Notes: a model not told the origin generated them from the sequence alone. DNA of 20,185 nt from JAKJGV01 sp964617565 (GCA_964617565.1 CAZTYH010000060.1:1-20185), one strand, 5' to 3'; counted from the stretch's first letter, positions 7,427 to 15,852 are shown. Numbers and translations are program-made.

Positions 7427-8866
7427 TCAAGTCTTCCCGCGGCGTTTTTCGAGGGCGGCGCGGACCTCGTGCGCGGAGGACTCGGTGATCTTGTAGCTGA
7501 CGATCGCAAGAATGGCCACCAGGCTGGTGATGATCGGGACGCCGATGTCGAAGACGCGCAGGAGCAGAAGCGTATGGACGGACTGGGCTGCCTCGAGCGC
7601 CACATTGAAGCCTGTCGCATTGAGCAGGTAACCCGAAAGCGCGAAAGCGAGCGACATGCCGAGTTTCACAACCCACCAGTAGATCGCTCCGAACATGCCT
7701 TCGCGCCGGTGTCCGTTTTTGAATTCATCCAGGTCGCAGACGTCTGCCATCATCGCGCCCATAAGCGTGAACAAACCGCCGAGGCCGAATGCGATGAGGG
7801 GCGCGGGCAGAAGCAGCATCCATGGCCGTGCGGGGTTATAGCAGAACCACTTGAACGCATAGCCGATAATGGAGATCGAAGTAGCGATAAAGAAAGCGCG
7901 CCGCTTGCCGACTTTCGTCGAGAGCCAGGTGATCAGGGCGATGACGCAGAAGGTACAGATGGATGACACGGTTCCAAACCAGCCCATGTAGACTGAGCCG
8001 GCCACTTTGTCCCCGCCGAATATGTAGTAAATGATCACGTAGGAACTGAAACCGGAGATGGTCATGAAGCCGTTAAAGACGAGGAATGTGGCCGCGCAGA
8101 GCAGAAGAAAAGGACGACAGCGAATCGTGATGAGGAAGCTTTTGAAGAAATCCCTGACGTTATTGATGACGCCCGTGAGCAGGGATGTCTTTTCTTCGGC
8201 GGCCGCGATGGCGCGATAGCGCTCCTTGAGAAAGATGGCGGGCATCGTTCCGAAAAGAATGACGGCCATGCCGACCGCTATGGCCAACCCGCGCGCGCCC
8301 TCGACGGAATTATCAAAGAGGCGCTTGTTTTCCATGATGGCGTAGAACCAGGGGACCGCCACCCATGCGAATTGTCCCATGAAATTGCTGACGCCCATGA
8401 GCCGTGTACGCTCGTGATAGTCCGGTGTCAGCTCATATCCCAGCGCGATGAACGGGGTCGCGAAAATGGTATAGGCGATATAGAAGAGATTGGTGCCGAT
8501 GATAAAAAAGATGAGGTAAAAGCGCTGACTGCCTCCGGGCGGAAGCTGCCACATCAGCGCGAAGATCAGTCCGGCCAGGATCGCACCGGCATATATAAAT
8601 GGGCGTCGCCGGCCCCATCGGGTCTGCGCGTGATCGGATACGTAGCCCATGACGGGGTCGGTCAATGCGTCCGTAAAACGGGAGAGGGACATGATAATGC
8701 CGATCCATGCGGGGTTCATACCGAGCCCGAGGTTCAGAACGATGGCCATGCATCCCAGCGCCGCGGCAAGCAGGTTGTTGCAGAGCTGGCCAAGTCCATA
8801 AATCAGTTTCCGGAAAACCGGGATACGGTCTTCGGGTGCGGTCTGAAAGTGCGCCGTCGTACTCAT
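7427..8866 (-). CDS. GPH-family (MelB-like) sugar:cation symporter
   Basis: 479 residues with about twelve hydrophobic helices, the usual GPH length. The N-terminal signature is clear: RKLIYGLGQLCNN, then SRFTDALTDPVMGYVSDHA with the Asp residues that bind the coupling cation in MelB relatives, then TRWGRRRPF in the cytoplasmic loop. A second half with LITWLSTKVGKRRAFF repeats the loop pattern. Family members import glycosides or oligosaccharides with H+ or Na+. The specific sugar cannot be read from sequence. A GGGAGG lies upstream of the ATG but at a long spacing (about 11 bases). No glycosidase is adjacent, but carbohydrate genes follow further along the same strand. It converges with tRNA-Thr. 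Confidence 0.93.
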   Translation of the reverse strand: MSTTAHFQTAPEDRIPVFRKLIYGLGQLCNNLLAAALGCMAIVLNLGLGMNPAWIGIIMSLSRFTDALTDPVMGYVSDHAQTRWGRRRPFIYAGAILAGLIFALMWQLPPGGSQRFYLIFFIIGTNLFYIAYTIFATPFIALGYELTPDYHERTRLMGVSNFMGQFAWVAVPWFYAIMENKRLFDNSVEGARGLAIAVGMAVILFGTMPAIFLKERYRAIAAAEEKTSLLTGVINNVRDFFKSFLITIRCRPFLLLCAATFLVFNGFMTISGFSSYVIIYYIFGGDKVAGSVYMGWFGTVSSICTFCVIALITWLSTKVGKRRAFFIATSISIIGYAFKWFCYNPARPWMLLLPAPLIAFGLGGLFTLMGAMMADVCDLDEFKNGHRREGMFGAIYWWVVKLGMSLAFALSGYLLNATGFNVALEAAQSVHTLLLLRVFDIGVPIITSLVAILAIVSYKITESSAHEVRAALEKRRGKT

Positions 8867-8950
8867 ATGGGTGCAGTCCTCCCTTGCTTGTGTTCCCGTA
8901 AGTGAAGGACTCGCCTACACTGGGCTGCGGGCAACAAAGCTGATACAATA

Positions 8951-8965
8951 CTAGTTCTATACTAG
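8951..8965. promoter_or_regulatory. Small palindrome in the symporter promoter region
   Basis: CTAGT, five bases, ACTAG: a 5-bp inverted repeat about 90 bases upstream of the symporter start. On the minus strand it overlaps a poor promoter-like arrangement (TTGCCC upstream, TATAGA in the repeat, non-ideal spacing). It might be an operator; support is weak. Confidence 0.25.
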
Positions 8966-9031
8966 GATGCAGTTAGGGGCAAGCAGAAAAAAGACAGAAA
9001 ACTTGTGCTTTTTTGTGGAAAGGCGGACTGG

Positions 9032-11233
9032 TTACGGACTCATGCGGCGCATCTGGCGTTCCATGTCGCGCTCCATCGCCTTGCGCTGGCGTTCCATGCG
9101 TTCTTCGGCGCGCTCCATCTGCTGCTGAAACTCGCGGAATTTTCTCTCTTCTTCGCGAGTGAGGCGCTGAAGTTCTGCCGGATCAATTGTTTGAAGAACC
9201 GATGGTTCTTCGCTGGAAAGATCTATCTCGATCTTCTCGGAAGGACCTGCTGTTTTAGCGGCATCCACGACGGGCGCCGATGCCACTTCCGGCGCATGTG
9301 GAGGAGGAGGCGCGACTTTGGCGGCTTCCGCGGCGCGGCGTTCACGCTCGGCTTTCTCAGCGGCGAGCCGTTCCTGTTCGACGCGGACTTTTGCTTCACG
9401 CTCTTCCTGGAGGGCCTGCTGCTCGGCCTGCTTGCGACGCTCCGCTTCCGCTTTCTCCGCAGCCTTGCGTTCCGCTTCGCGTTCTTTTTCCAGTTGGCGT
9501 TCGCGCGCGATTCGTTCTTTCTCTTCCTGCCGGGCCTGGCGCTCGGCGCGGATGCGTTCTTCTTCCTCCCGATAATACTCATCCCAGGCCTGCTGCCTGC
9601 GGATCGCTTCTTCGCGGGCGGCGCGTCGTCGTTCCTGGAATCGCTGCCACCATGAGGGTTGTTCCGGCGCGGGAGGAGTATCGGCAGCCGGAATTGCTTC
9701 GAGCGCTGGTGTTGAAACCTCGCGTTGCTGTTCTTTCTCCCGGCGCCGCTCCGCTTCTTCAGCCGCTTTTTGTGCCGCCCTCTTTTCCTCGGCGGCTTTC
9801 CGGCGCGCAGCCTCTTCAACGGCTTTCCTTGCTTCTTCGGCTTTAATTCGTTCCTGTTCCCGCTGGACCTCGACTGCCTGTTGCCGCGCGGCTTCATCTT
9901 CGCGTGACTGCCGTTCCTGTTCCGCACGCGCAGCGGCGATGCGCTCACGCTCGCGTCGCTCGAGGATTCCTTTCTGCTCTGCCTCGCGTGCTTCCTTCGC
10001 AAGGCGAGCAGCTTCCGCTTCTTTTGCCAGACGCTCTTCCTCCGCGCGCTGGGCGGCAAGCCGCTGCTGTTCCTGTAAACGAACCTGCTCCTCTTCCGCC
10101 TTGCGCGCCTCTTCTGCCTGTTGCCGGGCGATTTCCGCTTCTTGTTCCAAGCGCTGCTGCTCTGCTTGTTGCGCCGCCAGTCGCTCGCGCTGAGCCTGCA
10201 ATAAAAGCCGCTCCTGCTCCTCCGCTTCGGCTTCCTCCGCGCGTTGAGCGTCCCGTGCTTCCCTCTTTGCCTCGCGATTCAGTCGCCAGCGCTGGAGCCT
10301 CGATAACCGTTCTTCTTCCGGCTCCGCATCAACCGGTTCGGGTAAAATCCGGAGCATCGGGATTTCGTCCTGTTCCTCCACGACCGCAGGTTCGTCAGGT
10401 TGTGCTACCGGTGGCGGCTCTTGAACCGGATTCGGTTCTACAGCGACGGGGGATGGCGGCTCTGCGACGGGGACTGAAGGCTCTTCATGAGGACTCGCGA
10501 CAGCAGCGCCGATAGATACCCGTTCGGGCGTGGTCGTAACGCCGCAACTCCGTGCCAGTGCAAGCACGAGGTATTGCGCAAGCATCTCGGACGAAACCGT
10601 GCGATTCTCCATTTCCTTTGTGAGGATGGCCGACCGCACCATCTCCATGGTCTTCGGAAAGTGTATGGATTGAGGGTCATACAATTCGCATAACTCCACA
10701 TCCTTTTCCTTCGCATAGGTCATGTGCGCGCTTTCGACCTGCCAGACGATTTCGGCGATCGGCTTCAGCGCCTCTTCGGTCATGGACGGCTCCAGGTCGG
10801 GCGCAAGCTCCCGCATTTCGCGTACCATGTCGGTCGGGTCCACCACCGCACTGACGGAGGTGGCAATGATGTAGTAGCGGCCGCGATATTGAAACACGGT
10901 GCCGGAAAAAGCGTAGTCGCGATTGAGGTCCAGCGAGTTCAACACGGAAACCAATTCGTCGGCGGCGTAGCAGGTACCGACGACGCGGGTGGAGAAGGGG
11001 GTATACCGTTTGTCGTCAATGCGCTGGGGGCGGCCGCCGGCATAACCGGTCAGGCGGTCCTTGAAAACAATCGGCCGCGCCCAGAAGCGCTGGGGAGAAC
11101 TGATGAGCTCTTCGGGTTCAACGGTAACAGTGGTTGCGCGAGCAGGTGCGCGGAATACGCCCCATGCCAGGCACACAATAAGGATCGTTAACGGAAAAAA
11201 GCTCCGCTTACGCGCTCTTCGATATGCTTCCAT
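9032..11233 (-). CDS. Secreted protein with N-terminal globular domain and very long coiled coil
   Basis: 733 residues from the ATG at 11233 (a TTG at 11242 is the longer alternative; neither has a strong Shine-Dalgarno). MEAYRRARKRS, a hydrophobic stretch and APARA give a convincing signal peptide ending near residue 33. Residues about 35-240 form a globular domain (RYYIIATSVSAVVDPTD and AYAADEL-like strands), possibly OB-like but unrecognised. A Pro/Val/Glu-rich linker follows (about 240-300). Then about 400 residues are nearly all Ala, Glu, Arg, Gln and Lys in heptads (EAARKAEEEQ style), with few breaks, one being PSWWQRFQERR. The composition recalls TolA or Lpp-like periplasmic rods, but no TolA C-terminal domain is seen. 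It follows two CBM-like genes on the same strand with a 51-bp gap, so it may be co-transcribed. Function unknown. Confidence 0.85.
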   Translation of the reverse strand: MEAYRRARKRSFFPLTILIVCLAWGVFRAPARATTVTVEPEELISSPQRFWARPIVFKDRLTGYAGGRPQRIDDKRYTPFSTRVVGTCYAADELVSVLNSLDLNRDYAFSGTVFQYRGRYYIIATSVSAVVDPTDMVREMRELAPDLEPSMTEEALKPIAEIVWQVESAHMTYAKEKDVELCELYDPQSIHFPKTMEMVRSAILTKEMENRTVSSEMLAQYLVLALARSCGVTTTPERVSIGAAVASPHEEPSVPVAEPPSPVAVEPNPVQEPPPVAQPDEPAVVEEQDEIPMLRILPEPVDAEPEEERLSRLQRWRLNREAKREARDAQRAEEAEAEEQERLLLQAQRERLAAQQAEQQRLEQEAEIARQQAEEARKAEEEQVRLQEQQRLAAQRAEEERLAKEAEAARLAKEAREAEQKGILERRERERIAAARAEQERQSREDEAARQQAVEVQREQERIKAEEARKAVEEAARRKAAEEKRAAQKAAEEAERRREKEQQREVSTPALEAIPAADTPPAPEQPSWWQRFQERRRAAREEAIRRQQAWDEYYREEEERIRAERQARQEEKERIARERQLEKEREAERKAAEKAEAERRKQAEQQALQEEREAKVRVEQERLAAEKAERERRAAEAAKVAPPPPHAPEVASAPVVDAAKTAGPSEKIEIDLSSEEPSVLQTIDPAELQRLTREEERKFREFQQQMERAEERMERQRKAMERDMERQMRRMSP

Positions 11234-11284
11234 CAGGGCCAATATACACCAAACAGGCGAGGGAATGCCAAGGATTATAGAGCT

Positions 11285-11872
11285 TCAGTTCCGCTCGATA
11301 ATTACATCGTCCACGTATATCGAACCTTTACCGCCTTGCTTGCCATCGCACAGGTGAATGCCGAAAACGGCTTTAACGGCTCCCTTGGGAACGGGGATTT
11401 TATTGAGCTGAATCTGTTCCCAGCGCAGCCGGGAAAGGTTGCGCGCCTCCCATTGAGGGCCGACAGTGCGTGTGATCTCGGATCCATCCTCGCGCTTCCA
11501 TTCAATCACCAGCATGCCGTGGGCGCTGCCGCCGATCTTGTCTTCCCGGTCGCCTATGATATAGGCGCTGAACGAATAGCGCTCTTCCTCGTTCACATCC
11601 AGGAACATATTCGCGCCTTGAAAAGCATCGGGCAGTTTCTGGGCGGACATTTTCAGTGACTGGCTGCCGGTTCGCGCGGCACGGTCGGACAGGCTTATGG
11701 CGTTGATCTTGCTCGTGAACAGCATCCAGGAAGCGGGGCCTTGTCCGACTCCGCCCTCGGGTTCTTCGAAACTCGGATTGGCTGTGAGATTCGAATCCGG
11801 CTGCTGGGCGTAAGCGGCCAGGATCAATGCCGGGCACAAAATGAATGAAACAAGCAATCGCCGTGCGATCAT
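11285..11872 (-). CDS. Secreted CBM-like jelly-roll protein (second of a tandem pair)
   Basis: 195 residues from the ATG at 11872, chosen because GAAGGAGA lies about six bases upstream. The frame extends to 11899 without such a signal. The N-terminus MIARRLLVSFILCPALILAAYAQ is a signal peptide. The mature part starts NLTANPSFEEPEGG, a typical opening of CenC/CBM4-9-like carbohydrate-binding beta sandwiches. It continues with an IEWKREDGSEITR strand and ends with GSIYVDDVIIERN, the usual closing strand. There is no catalytic domain, so this would be a stand-alone periplasmic or surface glycan-binding protein. It is clearly paralogous to the gene 31 bases upstream and to the protein encoded at 18430-18999. 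The ligand is unknown. Confidence 0.85.
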   Translation of the reverse strand: MIARRLLVSFILCPALILAAYAQQPDSNLTANPSFEEPEGGVGQGPASWMLFTSKINAISLSDRAARTGSQSLKMSAQKLPDAFQGANMFLDVNEEERYSFSAYIIGDREDKIGGSAHGMLVIEWKREDGSEITRTVGPQWEARNLSRLRWEQIQLNKIPVPKGAVKAVFGIHLCDGKQGGKGSIYVDDVIIERN

Positions 11873-11903
11873 GTTGCGTCTCCTTCTGGTTACGATCATC
11901 CTT

Positions 11904-12509
11904 TTACCTTGCCGGCCCGGAGCGCGAATCGAAATCGCAGTCGTCTATGTAAAAGGTCCCATAGCCGCCACTGTTCCGGCTGAAGAACGTGATGACCACA
12001 ACACCCATGACTGCATGATCGGGCGCTTTTGCTTCTACAACAAACCTGGTCCATGCATCAAACCTTAACTCGTGATGCCAGGCCGGGCCATAATCGCGGC
12101 TGATCTCCTGTCCGGCCTCGTCCTGCCATTCCAGGCTGATCTGTCCATAAGAAGCTCCAATGATGGGATCCTTGCGATCATTCATCACGAACACGGAAAA
12201 GGTATATTCTTGACCGGGGCTTGCCTTGAAGCGCTGGGCGATTCCCTGGTAGGCTTCTTCGTCGCTCTGGCCGCGAAGGCGGCATGATTGCAGGCCGTCT
12301 TTGGCCCGCCGATCAGTGACGCCGATGAACAGTTCGGGCGTTGATGAGAACCAGAACCAATGATCGGGGCACACGTAAGGATTCTCCCCGGCGGCCGGTT
12401 GCTCGAAGCTCATGTTGACCGGTCGTTCCGGAACGGACAATTCCGTTGCGGCGGAACCAGGATTCGCTGACGCCAGAAGGCTTAGTGCGACTATTCCCAA
12501 AGTTCGCAT
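11904..12509 (-). CDS. Secreted CBM-like jelly-roll protein (first of a tandem pair)
   Basis: 201 residues from the ATG at 12509, with GAGGGGG about eight bases upstream; a TTG at 12515 is possible. MRTLGIVALSLLASANPGSAA is a signal peptide. The mature protein shows VNMSFEQPAAGENPY, GQEYTFSVFVMNDRKDP, ISLEWQDEAGQEISRDYGP and GTFYIDDCDF. These segments align by eye with the two other CBM-like proteins in the window, so the fold is a galactose-binding-like beta sandwich. Three cysteines (PYVCPDHW, QSCRL, DDCDF) may form a disulfide. No enzyme domain is present. The gene leads a short operon whose upstream region carries a perfect 16-bp palindrome (12585-12600), indicating sugar-responsive control by a LacI-type regulator. 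Confidence 0.85.
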   Translation of the reverse strand: MRTLGIVALSLLASANPGSAATELSVPERPVNMSFEQPAAGENPYVCPDHWFWFSSTPELFIGVTDRRAKDGLQSCRLRGQSDEEAYQGIAQRFKASPGQEYTFSVFVMNDRKDPIIGASYGQISLEWQDEAGQEISRDYGPAWHHELRFDAWTRFVVEAKAPDHAVMGVVVITFFSRNSGGYGTFYIDDCDFDSRSGPAR

Positions 12510-12584
12510 GATCAAATCCCCCTCTCTTCAGGCTGCTCAATCCGACGTACTTAAGCATTAAACAAGCGGCTCGATACTTCAAGC

Positions 12585-12600
12585 ATGAAAGCGCTTTCAT
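12585..12600. promoter_or_regulatory. Perfect 16-bp LacI/cre-type operator palindrome
   Basis: ATGAAAGCGCTTTCAT is its own reverse complement. The inner 14 bases fit the consensus TGWAANCGNTWWCA used by LacI/CcpA-type regulators (central CG, A/T arms). It lies 76 bases before the CBM-like pair and in the gap after nth. Operator function is inferred from symmetry, consensus and position; the cognate regulator is not established. Confidence 0.65.
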
Positions 12601-12643
12601 TCAAGGCTTGTATTCAGCAGCCAAAAAGATGATTCGGAAGTAA

Positions 12644-13294
12644 TCAGCGCTTTCCCGAAGCGAAGTAAGGGCAAAGGTGGTTGACCGGGCATATCGAACA
12701 ATTCGGCTTTCGCGCGAAGCAGCAGCGGCGTCCGTGAAAAACCATGACGTGCGACCAATCCGACCAGTCCTTCTCCGGCACGATGGCTTTAAGCTCGAAT
12801 TCGATTTTGTCGGGGTCGTCGCTCTTCGTGAATCCAAGCCGTTGTGACAGGCGCTTGAAGTGTGTGTCCACAATGATACCCGGCTGACCATATGCGGTGG
12901 AGATGAGCAGGTTCGCCGTCTTGCGCCCGATGCCGGGAAGCTGGATTAAGATGTCGAGGTCGTCCGGAACTTTGCCGCCGAACTTTTCATCGAGCACGGC
13001 GCACAGCGCGCGAATATTTTTTGCCTTGTTGCGGAAAAAGCCGGTGGAGCGGATTTCCCCTTCAAGAACGCTTTGCGGTGTGCGTGCCCAATCTTTTGCC
13101 GTGCGGTACTTCCTGAACAGCGCGGGGGTCACCATGTTCACCCGCTTGTCCGTGCATTGCGCGGAAAGGATGGCGCCGATGGCAAGTTCGAGCGGATTGG
13201 AAAAAATCAACTCGCACTGCGCATTGGGATAAGCCTTCTTCAGCCGCCTCAGGATCTGCGCCGCGCGTTTCTTTTGGTCGGGCTTGCTGGACAT
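12644..13294 (-). CDS. nth: Endonuclease III (DNA glycosylase/AP lyase)
   Basis: 216 residues, the standard length. Base-excision repair enzyme that removes oxidised pyrimidines and cleaves at AP sites. The helix-hairpin-helix LPGIGRKTAN spans residues 119-128 with catalytic Lys125. The catalytic Asp is Asp143 in VDTHFKR. The [4Fe-4S] cluster ligands are Cys192-x6-Cys199-x2-Cys202-x5-Cys208, all present. The ATG at 13294 has only a weak ribosome site. It lies 3' of pnp on the same strand but behind a strong terminator and a long intergenic hairpin, so it is probably transcribed separately. Confidence 0.97.
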   Translation of the reverse strand: MSSKPDQKKRAAQILRRLKKAYPNAQCELIFSNPLELAIGAILSAQCTDKRVNMVTPALFRKYRTAKDWARTPQSVLEGEIRSTGFFRNKAKNIRALCAVLDEKFGGKVPDDLDILIQLPGIGRKTANLLISTAYGQPGIIVDTHFKRLSQRLGFTKSDDPDKIEFELKAIVPEKDWSDWSHVMVFHGRRCCFARKPNCSICPVNHLCPYFASGKR

Positions 13295-13353
13295 GCAACC
13301 AGTCTTAGCGGGAGAACGTATTCCAGAGAAGAAAAAACCGCGAATTAACGCAT

Positions 13354-13476
13354 AAGAATGTTGACCACCCGCTCCTTTCAGTCGCTGGAGTACACGGAGA
13401 GGATGGAGGCGATTCTCTCTTCTCCCTCTTCTCCGTGATCTCCAGCGACCAACGGGAGCGGGTGGTGGTTATTCTT
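13354..13476. repeat. Long imperfect palindrome (intergenic hairpin element)
   Basis: Four collinear arm pairs nest around a C/T-rich centre. They are AAGAAT (13354-13359) with ATTCTT (13471-13476), ACCACCCGCTCC (13364-13375) with GGAGCGGGTGGT (13455-13466), GTCGCTGGAG (13381-13390) with CTCCAGCGAC (13440-13449), and CACGGAGA (13393-13400) with TCTCCGTG (13430-13437). It lies between nth and the pnp terminator. The size and nesting suggest a dispersed palindromic repeat or MITE-like unit, not a terminator; there is no ORF. Confidence 0.75.
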
Positions 13477-13495
13477 GTTCGTGAGGGCACGGGTC

Positions 13496-13533
13496 AAAAA
13501 AAAGTGCCGGATGGAATTAACTCATCCGGCACT
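13496..13533 (-). terminator. Rho-independent terminator of the rpsO-pnp operon
   Basis: On the minus strand an 11-bp perfect stem (plus-strand arms AGTGCCGGATG at 13503-13513 and CATCCGGCACT at 13523-13533, 9-base loop) runs into eight T residues (plus-strand A run 13496-13503). It starts 25 bases after the pnp stop codon. Confidence 0.93.
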
Positions 13534-13557
13534 CGATTTATCGATATTTTGTCGCGA

Positions 13558-15672
13558 TCAGGTCGATCCTGCCGTGCCGCCCTCCGCGTCTTTCTCTTCG
13601 AGCGCGGCTTTGCGGCTGAGACGGATCTTGCCGTTGTCATCCACGTTGATGCACTTGACCCAGATCTGCTCGTTCATCTTCACCACGTCCTCCACGCGTT
13701 TGACGCGGAAGTTGGCGAGTTCGCTGATGTGTACGAGGCCTTCCTTGCCGGGCAGAATCTCGACAAACGCACCGAAATCCTTGATGCCCGTGACCGTGCC
13801 GCGATAGATTTTCCCGACCTCCGCTTCGGCGGCGACCAGGCTGACCTCTTTCACGGCGGCGTCCATGGACTCCTTGTTGGTGCTGAAGATGTGCACGCTG
13901 CCGTCGTCTTCGATGTCAATCTGCACATCGAGCGTATCGGTGATGCGGCGGATGTTCTTGCCGCCGGGACCGATCAGCAGGCCGATTTTCTCCGGGTTGA
14001 TCTTCAACACGGTGATGCGCGGAGCGAAAGGCGAAAGTTCTTCGCGCGGTTTCGCAATCACGCTCTCCATGTAGTCGAGAATCTTCGTCCGCGCATTTTT
14101 CGCCTGCTCGAACGCGCCTGCCACGAGATCCCATTCCAGTCCGTGGATCTTCAGGTCCACCTGGAATCCGGTAATGCCGTTGCGCGTTCCGGCAACCTTG
14201 AAATCCATGTCGCCGCAATGATCTTCGGCGCCGAGGATATCCGTCACCAGGGCTGATTTTCCGGGCGCGGTAAAGAGCCCGATGGAAATACCGGCGACCG
14301 TCCGGGAGATCGGAATGCCCGCATCCATGAGTGCGAGGCAGCCTACGCACACGCTCGCCATGGAGGAGGAACCGTTCGAGCCCATGATCTCGGAGACCAC
14401 GCGGACTGTGTACGGATAATCTTTCGGCATTACTTCGCGCAGCGACCGTTCCGCCAGCGCGCCGTGGCCGATTTCTCGTCGGCCGACGCCGCCGAGGCGG
14501 CCCACTTCGCCGACGCTGTACGGAGGGAAGTTATAATGGAGCATGAAGTTCTTCTCGTCCGGCCCACCGGCCCAGTCGTCCATTTCCTGGACGTCGGACT
14601 TGGTGCCGAGGGTGATGGTGGCCAGCGCCTGCGTTTCGCCGCGGTTGAACAGCGCGGAGCCATGCGTGCGCGGGAGCAATCCGACCTGCGCCTTGAGCGG
14701 GCGCAGCTCGTCGAATGCGCGGCCGTCAATCCGCCGGTTGTTCTCGAGCACGTTCTTCCGCACCAATTCGATTTCGAGCATGTCGAACGCAAAGCCGAAT
14801 TGCGAATCGGTCATTTCCGGGAGCTGCTCCAGCAATTTCGCCTTGCCCGCTTGTTTGATCGCGCTGACCTTTTCCTGCCGCTCCATCTTGCCGGCAATCA
14901 TCAGCGCGGCCTGGAGGTCCGTACCGATCAGCCCGCGGAGCTTGTCGGTAAGCGTCATGTCCACTTCCACCGGCTTGTACTGCTTCTCGGGCAGGCCGAG
15001 CGCCTTACGTAATTCAAGTTGGGCGTCAATGATCGGGATAATGGCGTCATGGCCGAATTTCATGGCCGCGACCATATCCGCTTCGCTGATCTCCGCTGCG
15101 GCGCCTTCAATCATCATCGGCAATTCGCGTGTGCCGACGTAGACGAGGTCGAGGTCGCTTTTTTCCATCTCCGTGTGGGTCGGGTTGATGACGAACTTGC
15201 CGTCAACGCGACCGACGCGCACGGCGCCGATCGGGCCGTTGAACGGCAGCTCGGAGATCACGAGGGCGGCGCTCGCCGCGTTCATGGACAGGATCATGGA
15301 GTCGTTCTCAGCGTCGGTGCAGAGCATCGAGTTGTTGATCTGCACCTCGTCGCGGAACCCATCCGGAAACAGCGAGCGGATTGGACGGTCCGTCATGCGG
15401 GCGGTGAGAATTTCGCGCTCGGAAGGCCGTCCTTCGCGCTTGAAGAATCCGCCGGGGAACTTGCCCGCGGCGTAGGACTTTTCGCGGTACTCGACCTGGA
15501 GAGGGAAGAAATCGCACCCTTCGCGCGGGGCCTTGGTGGTTACCGCGGAGAATACGATGGTGTCGCCGAGGCGCACCGTTACGGATCCTGCGGCCTGCAG
15601 GGCGAGAAGCCCTGATTCGAATATCATCTGCTTGCCGTGAATTTCGGCGGCTATTGTTTTTGCGTTATGCAT
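13558..15672 (-). CDS. pnp: Polynucleotide phosphorylase
   Basis: 704 residues, the standard length. PNPase degrades RNA 3' to 5' with phosphate and acts in the degradosome or as a trimer. It has two RNase PH domains separated by a helical domain; FFKREGRPSEREILTAR lies near residues 77-93. The active-site stretch TDILGAEDHCGDMDF near residues 475-490 keeps both key Asp residues, and GSNGSSSMASVC is intact. A KH domain follows (INPEKIGLLIGPGGKNIRRI, about 560-580), then S1 (GTVTGIKDFGAFVEILPGKE, about 625-690). The ATG at 15672 has AAAGGA close upstream. It follows rpsO by 180 bases, the classical order, and ends at a strong terminator. The intergenic hairpins may mediate autoregulation as known in enterobacteria. 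Confidence 0.98.
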   Translation of the reverse strand: MHNAKTIAAEIHGKQMIFESGLLALQAAGSVTVRLGDTIVFSAVTTKAPREGCDFFPLQVEYREKSYAAGKFPGGFFKREGRPSEREILTARMTDRPIRSLFPDGFRDEVQINNSMLCTDAENDSMILSMNAASAALVISELPFNGPIGAVRVGRVDGKFVINPTHTEMEKSDLDLVYVGTRELPMMIEGAAAEISEADMVAAMKFGHDAIIPIIDAQLELRKALGLPEKQYKPVEVDMTLTDKLRGLIGTDLQAALMIAGKMERQEKVSAIKQAGKAKLLEQLPEMTDSQFGFAFDMLEIELVRKNVLENNRRIDGRAFDELRPLKAQVGLLPRTHGSALFNRGETQALATITLGTKSDVQEMDDWAGGPDEKNFMLHYNFPPYSVGEVGRLGGVGRREIGHGALAERSLREVMPKDYPYTVRVVSEIMGSNGSSSMASVCVGCLALMDAGIPISRTVAGISIGLFTAPGKSALVTDILGAEDHCGDMDFKVAGTRNGITGFQVDLKIHGLEWDLVAGAFEQAKNARTKILDYMESVIAKPREELSPFAPRITVLKINPEKIGLLIGPGGKNIRRITDTLDVQIDIEDDGSVHIFSTNKESMDAAVKEVSLVAAEAEVGKIYRGTVTGIKDFGAFVEILPGKEGLVHISELANFRVKRVEDVVKMNEQIWVKCINVDDNGKIRLSRKAALEEKDAEGGTAGST

Positions 15673-15724
15673 GTTTCCTTTCGTGCCATTCGGGTCTCTT
15701 CAGGCAGGGATCGCGCGTTCGAAG

Positions 15725-15836
15725 CCGGTACACTCATACCGGTTGAATCCACAACGTGTGGAGATGAACGCATTCCTTTGACAGCAAGGCCTGAGCATGT
15801 CCGGCACACAATGTTCCTGGTGTGACAGAATCAGGC
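15725..15836 (-). promoter_or_regulatory. Nested stem-loops in the rpsO-pnp intergenic leader
   Basis: Several inverted repeats fill this 180-base gap: CCGGTA/TACCGG (15725-15742), CCACA/TGTGG (15749-15761), and GCCTGA/TCAGGC (15789-15836) enclosing CACAC/GTGTG (15805-15824). In enterobacteria the same gap carries RNase III-cleaved hairpins through which PNPase controls its own mRNA. A like role here is inference from position. Confidence 0.4.
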
Positions 15837-15852
15837 GTTCGGGAAGGGGGAA

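Noticed and set aside
8980..9020. A/T-rich inverted repeat (AAAAAAG/CTTTTTT) as terminator of the coiled-coil gene
   Set aside because: The stem has almost no G or C pairs and would be unstable; it is more likely chance in an A-rich stretch.
9223..10059. Second long minus-strand frame inside the coiled-coil gene
   Set aside because: A by-product of the biased Ala/Glu/Arg codons of the real gene; no start signal and no domain.
13435..14256. Plus-strand open frame of 273 codons opposite pnp
   Set aside because: pnp KH and S1 domains occupy the opposite strand and the terminator lies inside this frame.
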